DNA of 64,000 nucleotides from Lentimicrobium saccharophilum (GTDB lineage Bacteria > Bacteroidota > Bacteroidia > Bacteroidales > Lentimicrobiaceae), in contig NZ_DF968182.1 of the NCBI RefSeq assembly GCF_001192835.1, positions 2,885,113 through 2,949,112 on the forward strand, in the 5' to 3' direction. Under the pieces are notes generated by a model. It did no database searches. It was given only the letters and a program-made list of their open reading frames with translations, and was not told the origin of the DNA. Made by a program: the position numbers and the translations under genes. Every line of letters begins with the position of its first letter. The first letter of the stretch is position 1. Positions 16,447-25,995 of this stretch are shown here, one piece after another.

Positions 16447-17726
16447 AAACGCCTTTACTGACGTTATCGGGAGCGCTGCTGTTGTTTTGCCACACAAATA
16501 CCCTGGAAGCACAGGTACTGACCCTTGACTCCTGTCACCGCATGGCTGTTGCAAACAATCCGCTTTCGAAACAAAAAATACTGTTTGAGGAGGCTTTCAG
16601 GCTTCAGTCAAAATCCATAGGTAGCAACTATCTCCCTCAAACCGGTCTTTATGGCCAGGCATCATGGCAATCGGAAGTTACCAGTATTCCTGTTTCCTTA
16701 CCAGGTATTGAGATACCAGCGGTTTCAAATGATAATTACAAAATTTATCTGGATATAAATCAACTGATATGGGACGGGGGTTCCGTCAGGCGGCAGAAAG
16801 AACTGGAAGCAAGCAGCATGCAGATTGAACTTGCCGGTGTGGATGCTGAGAACTATCGCTTAAAAGAAAACATTAATCAATTGTATTTCAGTATTTTGCA
16901 GTCCCAGGCCAATGAAAAACTGCTAATTCTGGCCATGGATGAACTTTACACCAGGCTTGCTGTGCTGAGGGCAGGGATCAGCAACGGAACCATACTTCCA
17001 TCCAACGCCGATGTGCTGGATGCCGAAATTGCAGGAATAGAACAAGCCCTTACCGATTTGCGATACAACAAGGCTGCAGGGCTCTACAGACTTGGTGAAC
17101 TTACCGGGTTGAATACCGGACCGGAAACAAGGCTGATTCTTCCGGTTTATGAGGATCTCCCGCTGTCTGTGTATGACACAAAGGCACGGCCCGAATATCT
17201 GATTTTTGGCATGCAGCAGGAGAAAATTTCCCGGCAGATTTCCCTGACAGGAATCAGGGTGATGCCCCGTTTAGCTGCTTTTACAACCCTGGGATATGGC
17301 CGGCCGGGGCTCAACATGCTTTCAAACGACTTTGAGCCCTATGCGATGCTGGGCGCAAGGCTTTCGTGGAAATTCTGGGACTGGAACCAACACCGGAATG
17401 ATCAGTCGGTGCTGTCCGTTCAGCAGCAAATAATAGATACCCGAAAAGAAGCATTCGAAATGTCTCAACGCATCGCCCTTAACAGGCTGAAACAGGAAAT
17501 TCTGCGCATCGAAAACCTGATCGCTGCCGACTACCGGATTGTTGAGCTCAGGAAAAAAGTAGCGATGACTGCCGCAGCCCGACTCGACCAGGGCATGATT
17601 ACTTCATCCGAGTACCTGACTGAACAAAATGCACTGACAAAGGCAGAACTAAATATGGAACTTCATAAAATACAGCTTCAGCAATCCAGGCTTAATTACA
17701 TCAGTGCAATGGGTTACCTGAAATAA
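16443..17726 (+). CDS. TolC-family outer-membrane efflux protein
   Basis: 427 residues with signal peptide (ending LEAQ). Two repeats of long amphipathic helices typical of the family: LDSCHRMAVANNPLSKQK at the N-terminus, a long coiled-coil region and a C-terminal repeat ending LTKAELNMELHKIQLQQSRLNYISAMG. Forms the outer-membrane channel of a tripartite exporter. Cotranslated with tetR and followed by the HlyD-type adaptor. Confidence 0.9.
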   Translation: MKTPLLTLSGALLLFCHTNTLEAQVLTLDSCHRMAVANNPLSKQKILFEEAFRLQSKSIGSNYLPQTGLYGQASWQSEVTSIPVSLPGIEIPAVSNDNYKIYLDINQLIWDGGSVRRQKELEASSMQIELAGVDAENYRLKENINQLYFSILQSQANEKLLILAMDELYTRLAVLRAGISNGTILPSNADVLDAEIAGIEQALTDLRYNKAAGLYRLGELTGLNTGPETRLILPVYEDLPLSVYDTKARPEYLIFGMQQEKISRQISLTGIRVMPRLAAFTTLGYGRPGLNMLSNDFEPYAMLGARLSWKFWDWNQHRNDQSVLSVQQQIIDTRKEAFEMSQRIALNRLKQEILRIENLIAADYRIVELRKKVAMTAAARLDQGMITSSEYLTEQNALTKAELNMELHKIQLQQSRLNYISAMGYLK

Positions 17727-17749
17727 TAACCAAGAAAAGTCGTGGAAAA

Positions 17750-18640
17750 ATGAGACCAACACAACTATCAATCTCCTTAATTCTTTCAGTTATCCTGATG
17801 GCTTCATGCAACAACAGGCACCAGCGCGCTGATGCATACGGAAATTTTGAAGCGGTAGAAACAGTTATTTCCGCTGAATCGAACGGTCGAATCCTGATGC
17901 TTTCTGTCATCGAAGGGGAGGTATTGAGGGCAGGAGACACCACAGGCCTGATAGATACCACCGACCTTCATTATCGCCGGTTGCAGATGCTGGCCCAGCG
18001 CCGTGCCGTTGCCGGAAAAGCCTCCAACATCAGCGCTCAGGCGGAAGTTTACAGGCAGCAAAAAGCCAATCTGATGACCGATAAACGCAGGATTGAAAAC
18101 CTGCTGAAAGAAGAGGCAGCTACGCCGAAGCAATTTGACGAAGTCTCGGGTGCCATTGAGGTACTCGACCGCCAGATTGAAACTGTTAAATCCCAGTTAG
18201 TTAACCTGGCCGATGAACTGGCTGTAATCGACGCCCAACTGGCACAGGTCGCGGAAGCCCTGAAACGTTGCTATATCATCAACCCTGTTTCAGGCACTGT
18301 GCTGAACAGGTTTGCCGAGGCTGGTGAAATCACTGCCTTCGGAAAACCCTTATATAAAATTGCGGATCTGAAAACCATGGACTTAAGGGTCTATATCAGT
18401 GGAGATATGCTTTCACAGGTAAAAACAGGGCAGGAGGCCGAGGTGCTGATAGACACCCCCGAAGGGCCGGCCAGGCTTAAGGGAAAGGTGAACTGGATAT
18501 CACCCACCGCGGAGTTTACACCGAAAATTATACAGACCAGGGAAGAAAGGGTTAACCTGGTTTATGCCGTTAAATTAAGCGTACCTAACGATGGTAGTCT
18601 GAAAATATCTATGCCTGCCGAAGTTAACTTCAATAAATGA
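17750..18640 (+). CDS. HlyD-family periplasmic adaptor (lipoprotein)
   Basis: 296 residues with lipobox LMASC (Cys20). Contains the two lipoyl half-motifs (GNFEAVETVISAESNGRILML and later CYIINPVSGTVLNRFAEAGE, quoted in part), a coiled-coil hairpin at about 75-165, and a beta-barrel region with VYISGDMLSQVKTGQEAEVLID. Links inner-membrane ABC permeases to the TolC channel. Closest in architecture to YbhG/YhiI adaptors. Confidence 0.9.
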   Translation: MRPTQLSISLILSVILMASCNNRHQRADAYGNFEAVETVISAESNGRILMLSVIEGEVLRAGDTTGLIDTTDLHYRRLQMLAQRRAVAGKASNISAQAEVYRQQKANLMTDKRRIENLLKEEAATPKQFDEVSGAIEVLDRQIETVKSQLVNLADELAVIDAQLAQVAEALKRCYIINPVSGTVLNRFAEAGEITAFGKPLYKIADLKTMDLRVYISGDMLSQVKTGQEAEVLIDTPEGPARLKGKVNWISPTAEFTPKIIQTREERVNLVYAVKLSVPNDGSLKISMPAEVNFNK

Positions 18641-18678
18641 TTATCTTCGGTAATTATTCATTCAAAACACCACAACAC

Positions 18679-19161
18679 ATGAAAAGAATCCTGATGTTTA
18701 CCGGCCTGATGCTGGCCGTTTCAGTCCCTTCAATTCTGAAAGCACAGTCAAAAGCCGACAGGGTCGTCGGATATTACCTGACCTACGACGATGAAACAGG
18801 AAAAGAAAAGTCGCAGGTAAGAATTTTTAAAGGCGCCAATGGTAAATACTTTGGTGAAATTGTCTGGCTGAAAGAGCCACGCGAAACTGACGGCAAAGAG
18901 AAATTTGACAAGCACAATCCGGACACAAAGTTGAAACAACGCAAAATTATGGGATTACAAATCCTGAAGAACTTTACCTATGACGCGGAAGAGAATGAAT
19001 GGAGCGGAGGAACCATTTATAATCCCAGCAGTGGTAAAACATACAACAGTTTTATGAAACTGGAGGGAAACAAGATGCATGTGAGGGGATATATCGGCAA
19101 GGCATGGATGGGACTCGGCAAAACCGCCACATGGACCAGGGAGGAAACCCAGAGAAAATAA
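18679..19161 (+). CDS. DUF2147 domain protein, exported
   Basis: 160 residues from the ATG at 18679 (MKRILMFTGLMLAVSVPSILKAQ, quoted in part as a signal peptide); the longer frame would overlap the hlyD stop. The mature part has the DUF2147 pattern: VVGYYLTYDDETGKEKSQVRI, YFGEIVWL, a GLQILKNF strand, WSGGTIYNPSSGKTY and a C-terminal GYIGKAWMGLGKTATW. Probably a small periplasmic beta-barrel; function not established. Its place in the middle of an efflux operon, between adaptor and ATPase, suggests a role connected with the exported compound or envelope, which is inference. Confidence 0.85.
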   Translation: MKRILMFTGLMLAVSVPSILKAQSKADRVVGYYLTYDDETGKEKSQVRIFKGANGKYFGEIVWLKEPRETDGKEKFDKHNPDTKLKQRKIMGLQILKNFTYDAEENEWSGGTIYNPSSGKTYNSFMKLEGNKMHVRGYIGKAWMGLGKTATWTREETQRK

Positions 19162-19165
19162 CTTA

Positions 19166-20116
19166 ATGACGAAGGAAGTATCCATAGACTGCGAAAACCT
19201 CACAAAAAACTATGCATCGGCAACAGCGCTTGCCGGAATAAGTTTTAAGGTAAGCAAGGGCGAAATATTCGGTTTTATCGGTCCCGACGGGGCTGGTAAA
19301 ACCTCCCTTTTCAGGATACTCGCCACCCTGCTGCTTCCCGATAACGGCACTGCATCGGTTGAGGGGCTGGATGTTGTAAAGGATTACAGAAAACTACGTC
19401 AGATTCTTGGTTACATGCCGGGCAGGTTTTCATTATATCAGGATCTGACCGTAGCTGAAAACCTTCAGTTTTTCGCAGGCATTTTCAGGGTTAACATCAA
19501 GGAGAATTACTACCTGATCAGGGATATTTATGAACAGATAGCCCCTTTTGCCAACCGGCGGGCCGGGAAACTTTCAGGCGGAATGAAACAGAAGCTGGCC
19601 CTTTGCTGTGCATTGATTCATAAGCCTGTGGTACTGATTTTGGATGAACCAACCACCGGCGTGGATGCCGTATCGCGCCACGAATTCTGGGAAATGCTGA
19701 TCAGGTTGAAACAGGAGCACATCACCATTCTTGTGGCAACGCCCTATATGGATGAGGCCGTGCTTTGCGACCGGGTAGCGTTGATACAACATGGAGAAAT
19801 AATGGCCATTGATACACCTGAAAGCATTACCCGTGCTTATCCCGATCAGCTGTTTAAAATCAAAAGCAACAATACCCTGACTGCCATCCGCCTTATGAAA
19901 GAGTTTGAGGGCATCCTCAGTGCCGAAATGTTTGGCGATACCGTTCATGTCAGTGCGGAAAAAGGGCGGATAAATGCTTATGCCATTAAAGAATATCTAT
20001 CAGAAAAAGGAATGATGGTGACAGCTGTTTCGGAAGCCGATCCGGGCATTGAGGATTGTTTTATACACCTGATGAAGCAATCCGGGGTGGTCAAAAATGA
20101 AACAATAATATCATGA
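19166..20116 (+). CDS. ABC transporter ATP-binding protein (first of two)
   Basis: 316 residues: Walker A GPDGAGKTS, Q-loop MPGRFSLYQDL, signature LSGGMKQK, Walker B VLILDEPTTGVD and an H-loop region in which the usual TH is replaced (VATPYMDEA). About 80 residues follow the ATPase core. With the next gene it corresponds to the two halves of E. coli YbhF, here as separate proteins; the stop overlaps the next start by four bases. Powers drug or lipid export through the two permeases downstream. Confidence 0.92.
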   Translation: MTKEVSIDCENLTKNYASATALAGISFKVSKGEIFGFIGPDGAGKTSLFRILATLLLPDNGTASVEGLDVVKDYRKLRQILGYMPGRFSLYQDLTVAENLQFFAGIFRVNIKENYYLIRDIYEQIAPFANRRAGKLSGGMKQKLALCCALIHKPVVLILDEPTTGVDAVSRHEFWEMLIRLKQEHITILVATPYMDEAVLCDRVALIQHGEIMAIDTPESITRAYPDQLFKIKSNNTLTAIRLMKEFEGILSAEMFGDTVHVSAEKGRINAYAIKEYLSEKGMMVTAVSEADPGIEDCFIHLMKQSGVVKNETIIS

Positions 20117-20850
20117 GCAGCAACGGACTGGTCATTGAAGCCGAAAATATGGTAAAGCGGTTTGGCCGGTTTATCGCCAACGATGACCTGACCTTCAGCG
20201 TTAGCAAAGGAGAAATATTCGGATTCCTCGGAGCCAACGGAGCCGGCAAAACAACGGCTATCAGGATTTTATGCGGCTTATCCAGACCTACTTCCGGAAA
20301 AATCAGGGTGGCGGGATATGATGTTTATACCGAAACCGAGAAGATCAAGCGGCGCATCGGCTACATGAGTCAGCGTTTCTCACTTTATGAAGACCTCACC
20401 GTTATTGAAAATTTCCGGTTTTTCGGTGGCATTTATGGTTTAAAGCGGCCTGTCATTATGGAACGTGCGCAGGATATGCTTACACGGCTGGGAATCAAAC
20501 ATTTTGAGAACACGGTTATCTCAGAACTTCCCTTGGGCATCAGGCAAAAACTGGCTTTTTCCGTTTCAATTCTCCATACACCGGAGCTGGTATTCCTGGA
20601 TGAACCTACGGGAGGTGTGGATCCCATCACCCGGCGGCAGTTCTGGGAAATGATTCATGAAGCAGCGGCTTCCGGCATCACTGTTTTTGTGACCACCCAT
20701 TACATGGATGAGGCTGAGTATTGTACCCGCGTTTCCATTATGGTTGATGGTAAAATAGAGGCACTCGACACTCCTGAAAGGCTTAAAACGAAATACCAGG
20801 CTCAGAACATGAACGAAGTTTTCCTGAAACTGGCCCGAAAAACCAATTAA
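20113..20850 (+). CDS. ABC transporter ATP-binding protein (second of two)
   Basis: 245 residues: Walker A GANGAGKTT, signature region LPLGIRQKLA instead of LSGG, Walker B LVFLDEPTGGVD, H-loop TTHYMDEAE. The altered signature is also typical of the second half of YbhF-type fused ATPases. Together with the preceding ATPase it should form an asymmetric heterodimer in which the two ATP sites are not equal. Confidence 0.92.
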   Translation: MSSNGLVIEAENMVKRFGRFIANDDLTFSVSKGEIFGFLGANGAGKTTAIRILCGLSRPTSGKIRVAGYDVYTETEKIKRRIGYMSQRFSLYEDLTVIENFRFFGGIYGLKRPVIMERAQDMLTRLGIKHFENTVISELPLGIRQKLAFSVSILHTPELVFLDEPTGGVDPITRRQFWEMIHEAAASGITVFVTTHYMDEAEYCTRVSIMVDGKIEALDTPERLKTKYQAQNMNEVFLKLARKTN

Positions 20851-20859
20851 TCCTGCATT

Positions 20860-21954
20860 GTGAAACGCTTCATCATCAAAGAGTTTCTTCATATTTTCCG
20901 TGATGTACGGTCAATGGTCATCCTTTTCGGAATGCCCCTGGTGCAGGTGTTGCTCTTTGGCTTTGCCATTACCAATGAAATCCGCGATGCGAAAGTGTCC
21001 GTAGTTGACCCGACGCCCGATGCGGTTACCCATGCGATAAGAAACAAACTGTTTGCTTCAGGTTTCTTCATCGAAAGCGAAATCCTGAATTCACAGGAGG
21101 AAATCGCTGAAAATTTCCGGAAAGGAGAAAGCAAGATGGTCATCATCTTTGAAAATAACTTTTCCGGAAAAATGGAAAGAGGGGAGCACCCTACCGTACA
21201 GCTGATCGCAGATGCCTCAGACCCCAACACCGCCAGCATGCTTGTAAATTATGCCAATGGCATCATCAGTGAATTCAACAGAGAGCAACAGGCTACATCC
21301 GGGATTCCCCTGATAATTGCCGAACCCCGCATGATATATAATCCTGCACTGAAAGGCGTTTATATGTTTGTGCCCGGCATCATTACAATATTGCTGATGC
21401 TGGTATCAGCCATGATGACTTCCATCTCAATTGCCAGGGAAAAGGAGCTGGGAACCATGGAGGTATTGCTGGTTTCCCCGCTCAGACCTTTTAACATCAT
21501 TGCCGGAAAAGTCATCCCTTATGTGCTGCTTTCCTTTATCAACGCCATCAGTATCCTGCTGCTCAGCTACTATGTCTTCGGAGTCCCTGTTAAAGGGAGT
21601 GTACTCCTCCTGCTGGCGGAAAGCATACTGTTTATCATCCTGGCCCTTTCACTGGGGATTTTTATCTCCACCATTGCCAACAACCAGCAGACAGCCATGA
21701 TGCTTTCGATGTTTGCCATGATGCTGCCTACCATTTTGCTATCCGGATTTATCTTTCCGATTGAAAATATGCCTGAAGTGCTGCAATGGCTTAGCCTGGC
21801 CATGCCCCCCCGGTGGTTTATCCTGATCATTAAATCAATCATGTTGAAAGGGTCCGGAATAACCTATTTCTGGAAGGAAACGCTTATCCTGCTATTTATG
21901 ACATCGGTTTTCATACTGGCCAGCATCCGCAAATTTAAAATCAGGCTTGCCTGA
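20860..21954 (+). CDS. ABC-2 type permease (first of two)
   Basis: 364 residues starting at a GTG codon (MKRFIIKEFLHIFRD). One N-terminal membrane helix (VILFGMPLVQVLLFGFAIT), a periplasmic domain of about 140 residues and five C-terminal helices with the family motif REKELGTMEVLLVSPLRPFNIIAGK. Corresponds to YbhS/YbhR. Nine bases after the second ATPase gene. Confidence 0.9.
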   Translation: MKRFIIKEFLHIFRDVRSMVILFGMPLVQVLLFGFAITNEIRDAKVSVVDPTPDAVTHAIRNKLFASGFFIESEILNSQEEIAENFRKGESKMVIIFENNFSGKMERGEHPTVQLIADASDPNTASMLVNYANGIISEFNREQQATSGIPLIIAEPRMIYNPALKGVYMFVPGIITILLMLVSAMMTSISIAREKELGTMEVLLVSPLRPFNIIAGKVIPYVLLSFINAISILLLSYYVFGVPVKGSVLLLLAESILFIILALSLGIFISTIANNQQTAMMLSMFAMMLPTILLSGFIFPIENMPEVLQWLSLAMPPRWFILIIKSIMLKGSGITYFWKETLILLFMTSVFILASIRKFKIRLA

Positions 21955-21971
21955 TCATCAGACTCCACAAC

Positions 21972-23078
21972 ATGAGGACAATTTTCTACATAGTGCAGAA
22001 GGAGTTTATCCAGGTTTTCCGTAACAGAATGATGGTGCCCATTATATTTTTTATGCCTGTAATACAGTTACTTATATTATCATTTGCAGTAACTTATGAG
22101 ATAAAGGAAATCAGATTGTACATTACTGATAATGATAAAAGCGTTGCTTCCAGAAACCTTTTACAGCACTTCAGATCATCCCCGTTTTACGAGATCGCAG
22201 GAGAAAGCAGCAATGCAGGAGAGGGCATGGAAAACATCAGGAAAGGCAAAGTACATCAAATGATATGTATCTTGCCGGGTTTTGAAAAGAACCTGGCAAA
22301 GGGGGGCCCTGCAAAGGTTCAGATCATCAATGATGCCATCAACGGAAGCGCTGCAGCCCTGATGAATGCTTACACTGTTTCCATCATTGGCAATTATAAC
22401 CTCGGTATTATTGCCGAAACAGTTCGTCAAGCCCAGCCTTCCATTAAAATCAACTGGCTCTATTGGTTTAATCCGGAACTGGACTACAAAACCTATATGA
22501 TCCCGGGAATTCTGGTATTGTTGGTTACGATTATCGGAATGTTTCTGGCCGGTATGAATGTAGTACGTGAAAAAGAGATAGGTACCATAGAACAGATCAA
22601 TGTAACGCCCATAAAGAAATACCAGTTTATTGCCGGAAAACTGATTCCTTTCTGGATTATCGCCCTGTTTGATCTCGCGGCCGGTCTGCTTATGGCTCGC
22701 CTATTCTTCGATATTCCGATATTGGGTAATATTCTCCTCATATTTCTTGTTGCATCAGTTTACCTGATCGTGGTGATGGGCTTCGGACTTTTTATTTCAA
22801 CCATCACCAATACACAGCAGCAATCCATGTTTCTGGCCTGGTTTTTCCTGGTAATTTTCATTCTAATGAGTGGTTTGTTCACACCGGTCGAAAGCATGCC
22901 TCAATGGGCCAAAAACATTAATGTAATCAATCCCATTGCATATTTCATCCGGATGATCCGGATGATTATGCTTAAAGGGTCTGGTCTTCACGACATTGTA
23001 AAGCCCCTAATTTACCTGGCCCTTTATGGCATTACCATCCTTTCACTGGCAGTCTGGCGCTACAGAAAGACCACCTGA
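21972..23078 (+). CDS. ABC-2 type permease (second of two)
   Basis: 368 residues with the same layout as the preceding permease: helix at about 22-42, periplasmic domain, five helices, and the motif REKEIGTIEQINVTPIKKYQFIAGK (only partly identical to its partner). The two permeases would pair to form the membrane part of the exporter. Last gene of the operon; no clear terminator seen downstream. Confidence 0.9.
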   Translation: MRTIFYIVQKEFIQVFRNRMMVPIIFFMPVIQLLILSFAVTYEIKEIRLYITDNDKSVASRNLLQHFRSSPFYEIAGESSNAGEGMENIRKGKVHQMICILPGFEKNLAKGGPAKVQIINDAINGSAAALMNAYTVSIIGNYNLGIIAETVRQAQPSIKINWLYWFNPELDYKTYMIPGILVLLVTIIGMFLAGMNVVREKEIGTIEQINVTPIKKYQFIAGKLIPFWIIALFDLAAGLLMARLFFDIPILGNILLIFLVASVYLIVVMGFGLFISTITNTQQQSMFLAWFFLVIFILMSGLFTPVESMPQWAKNINVINPIAYFIRMIRMIMLKGSGLHDIVKPLIYLALYGITILSLAVWRYRKTT

Positions 23079-23309
23079 GCAGGCGGCAGACAAATAAAAA
23101 CTCCCGCCCCAAAATACCCGGATAGCAATTCCTGTAGCCATCCGGCCATTTCCAATAATCACTTATTGTGCTGCAAATGTGTATTTTGGCACGCATATTG
23201 TTAAACACGCTCCGTCCTGGATTCAGGATATGGTTACAAATGGCAGCCCATGGCATTGCCCTTACCGGAAAACCCATGCAGCTGCCTGGTATTCACCAAA
23301 TTAACAATA

Positions 23310-24749
23310 ATGCTTAAACGATTATCCTTTCAATACAGCACCATACTTATATTCCTGCTTATTCTGCTGATTCCACAGTCCTGCACTTTCCAGCGCAGGG
23401 GCTATTTCGCCGGTCCCGATGACATGGGCGGTTTGTTGCTCGATATCAAAAACCGCGGAAAACTGATTGCCCTTACCGATAATAACCCCTTCAACTACTT
23501 TACTGACCGCGGTGAAGAAAGGGGTTACCAATATGAAATGCTGAAGAGTTTTGCATCCTATCTGGGTGTCGAACTTGAACTTATTGTAGAGCCCGATCCC
23601 CACAAGGCCCTGCTCTGCCTCAAACAGCGCGAAGTTGACCTGATTGCAATGGAGTTGCCGCTTACAGCAGTCTCCAGAAGCAATGTCGTGTTTACCAAAC
23701 CCCTCTTTACCTCCCGTCAGGTGCTGGTGCAGCGCAAACCTGACAATTGGCGCAGGATGCCTACCATGCGCAGGGTTGAAACCGGACTGATCAGAGATAT
23801 TGCCGGGCTGAGTGGAAAAACCATTGTGTTACCTGCCGGAAAATACAAACAATTTTACCTCAGCGACATACAACATGCCACTGGTTACAGTACAGATATT
23901 ACAGGCATCGAAAAGACCACCACCACCGATCTGATCGAGGCGGTGGCCCTGAAAGAGGCCGGATATACAATTGCCTTTGAACACACCGCCAGGGCCATGG
24001 CTCAAATCTATCATGATCTGGATGTCAGCACCCCCGTCAGCCCGGATTTGGATATTTCGTGGACCGTGCGTAAGGGAGCCGTTAACCTGCTGGTTACCAT
24101 TAATCAGTGGATTGAAGAGCGCTCGGGTAGCCGCGAATTTGCATATACTTACTCAAAATACTACAAGAATGCACGGCAGGCAAGGCTTGCGCTTGGTCAC
24201 TCGGTTAAGAGACATTCCATCTCAGAATATGACGACCTACTGCGTGAAACCAGCCGGATCATTAACTGGGACTGGAGATTGGTAGCTGCACTGATCTACA
24301 AGGAATCGAAATTTCAGATGGATGCCGTTTCTCACCGTGGCGCATTTGGCCTGATGCAGTTGATGCCGCATACAGCCAAACGGTTTGGGGCGGACGAAAA
24401 CTCCACCGCCGCCGAACAGGTTACCGCAGGGTTAAAACTGATAAAATACCTCGATAATGCTTTCCGCGAAAGGGTTCCCGATCCTGAAGAAAGAAAGAAA
24501 TTTATCCTGGCAGCTTATAACATCGGCATCGCACATATATATGATGCTCAAAACCTGGCAGAAAAGCACGGGAAAAATCCTGCTGTATGGTACGACAATG
24601 TGGAATACTTCCTGCTCGCCAAGTCGCAGCCTGAGTATTACAATGACCCTGTTGTAAAATACGGAAAAGTTAAGGGAGTCGAAACCCAGCGTTTTGTGCG
24701 CGAAGTTCTTGAAAAATTCGATCAGTATAAAACACTGGCTGCACGCTGA
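23310..24749 (+). CDS. mltF: MltF-like lytic transglycosylase (solute-binding plus SLT domain lipoprotein)
   Basis: 479 residues from the ATG at 23310, which gives a lipoprotein signal with lipobox IPQSC (Cys25). Residues about 60-290 are a periplasmic solute-binding-like domain (GKLIALTDNNPFNYF, YQYEMLKSFASYLGVELEL); about 320-450 the SLT domain with catalytic Glu in ALIYKESKFQMDA and GAFGLMQLMP. This is the architecture of MltF, which cleaves peptidoglycan and uses the first domain to sense muropeptides. Single gene with its own terminator. Confidence 0.9.
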   Translation: MLKRLSFQYSTILIFLLILLIPQSCTFQRRGYFAGPDDMGGLLLDIKNRGKLIALTDNNPFNYFTDRGEERGYQYEMLKSFASYLGVELELIVEPDPHKALLCLKQREVDLIAMELPLTAVSRSNVVFTKPLFTSRQVLVQRKPDNWRRMPTMRRVETGLIRDIAGLSGKTIVLPAGKYKQFYLSDIQHATGYSTDITGIEKTTTTDLIEAVALKEAGYTIAFEHTARAMAQIYHDLDVSTPVSPDLDISWTVRKGAVNLLVTINQWIEERSGSREFAYTYSKYYKNARQARLALGHSVKRHSISEYDDLLRETSRIINWDWRLVAALIYKESKFQMDAVSHRGAFGLMQLMPHTAKRFGADENSTAAEQVTAGLKLIKYLDNAFRERVPDPEERKKFILAAYNIGIAHIYDAQNLAEKHGKNPAVWYDNVEYFLLAKSQPEYYNDPVVKYGKVKGVETQRFVREVLEKFDQYKTLAAR

Positions 24750-24773
24750 GCCCGCCAAAGAAATTCAGCATCA

Positions 24774-24801
24774 GCCTCTGCCCAAAAGCAGGGGCTTTTT
24801 T
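24774..24801 (+). terminator. Terminator after mltF-like gene
   Basis: GCCTCTGC and GCAGGGGC pair (one G-T) around CCAAAA, followed by TTTTTT. Its T run overlaps the stop codon of the convergent SDR gene. Confidence 0.75.
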
Positions 24802-25822
24802 ATGCCCTTCCCTTTTCAATGTCGTTCTTAATCAGTCTGCAGGTTCGCATTATCGTATCCTCCAGAGGGGTATATTCAAATTTGAGGGTGCAGTGGAGCT
24901 TCTTTGAAGCATACTGATAATTACCCCTTGAGGTGCGTGCTGTTTCCCTGGTAATCAAAGGTTTCGCTCCGGTAAGCTTGCCCCGTAGCCACTCAAACCT
25001 CCATACTATTTCCAACAAAAAAGAAGGTACCGGCCATTTTGGCTCCGGTTTTCCAAATCCCCGCGCAATCATTGAAAACACCTCTTTGTAACTGAAATCA
25101 CCGGCCGAGACAACAAAACGTTCGTTTTTTACCTGACTCTCCATCAGGCCGGTCATGGCACGTACCACATCCTCTACCCCGACAAATCCGTTGATACCCT
25201 GTCCGTAGAAAAGCGAATTACTGTAAATGGTTGTAAACATCTTGGTGCTTCCCTTTTCGGGATGACCATAACCCAAAATAATCGAAGGATTGACGATTAC
25301 GGCGTTCAGGCCTTCGGCAGTCCCCCGCCAGACCTCACGCTCGGCCATATACTTGCTGAGCGAATATTTTGAATTGTATTTCCCTGTTTTAAACTGAGAT
25401 TTTTCATCAATCACAGGGCTGTTCTCAGTTCTTCCCAAAGCCGCAATGGAACTGACATGGCATAATTTCTCCACCCCGGCTTCCAGGGCTGCATTGACCA
25501 CATTGGCAGTGCCTTCCACATTGATTTTCATCATCTGCGCGTGGTCGCGGGGGTCAAAAGAGACTATGGCTGCACAGTGGTAAACCTTATTTACCCCCTC
25601 CATCGCTTTTTCTATGGCAAGAACATCCAGGACATCACCTTCCACCCATTCTACCTTTGCCAGCATGGCGCCGGCATCCGCACCCAGGCTTTCAAAGATC
25701 CGGCGTGTGCGGTTCAGACTGTTCTGATTAAACAACAATGCCCTTACAGGCTCATCTTTCTGTAATAAATTGTAAAGCAGGTAAGAACCTACAAGGCCAG
25801 TGGCTCCGGTGACAAGTATCAT
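24800..25822 (-). CDS. NAD(P)-dependent epimerase/dehydratase (extended SDR, 3-beta-HSD-like)
   Basis: 340 residues. N-terminal Rossmann motif TGATGLVGSYLL, later HCAAIVSF, active-site YSLSKYMAE (YxxxK) with the Ser in HVSSIAALG, and NPSIILGYG. Similar to dihydroflavonol-reductase/3-beta-hydroxysteroid-dehydrogenase-like SDRs of Bacteroidetes. Substrate (often a sterol, sugar nucleotide or lipid-linked ketone in relatives) cannot be told. Soluble, single gene. Confidence 0.88.
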   Translation of the reverse strand: MILVTGATGLVGSYLLYNLLQKDEPVRALLFNQNSLNRTRRIFESLGADAGAMLAKVEWVEGDVLDVLAIEKAMEGVNKVYHCAAIVSFDPRDHAQMMKINVEGTANVVNAALEAGVEKLCHVSSIAALGRTENSPVIDEKSQFKTGKYNSKYSLSKYMAEREVWRGTAEGLNAVIVNPSIILGYGHPEKGSTKMFTTIYSNSLFYGQGINGFVGVEDVVRAMTGLMESQVKNERFVVSAGDFSYKEVFSMIARGFGKPEPKWPVPSFLLEIVWRFEWLRGKLTGAKPLITRETARTSRGNYQYASKKLHCTLKFEYTPLEDTIMRTCRLIKNDIEKGRA

Positions 25823-25950
25823 ACTGCAAAGCTAAGAAAATACACTCTTCGAATGTTTTTACCGGATTAACACATACGCATTCAGGAATTAACCATACGA
25901 TCGGTTGATTTGGGTCAACACAGCAGGAAGAATCCGACTTCAGTACGTTA

Positions 25951-25980
25951 TTGTCAATTGACAGGATAAGCGTAAATTTG
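25951..25980 (+). promoter_or_regulatory. Candidate tyrS promoter
   Basis: TAAATTTG at 25973-25980 matches TAnnTTTG, with TTG at 25951-25953 at 19 bases. The start codon at 25996 is 15 bases beyond, so the leader is very short and leaves no room for a T-box. Confidence 0.6.
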
Positions 25981-25995
25981 CAAAAAAAGGAATAG

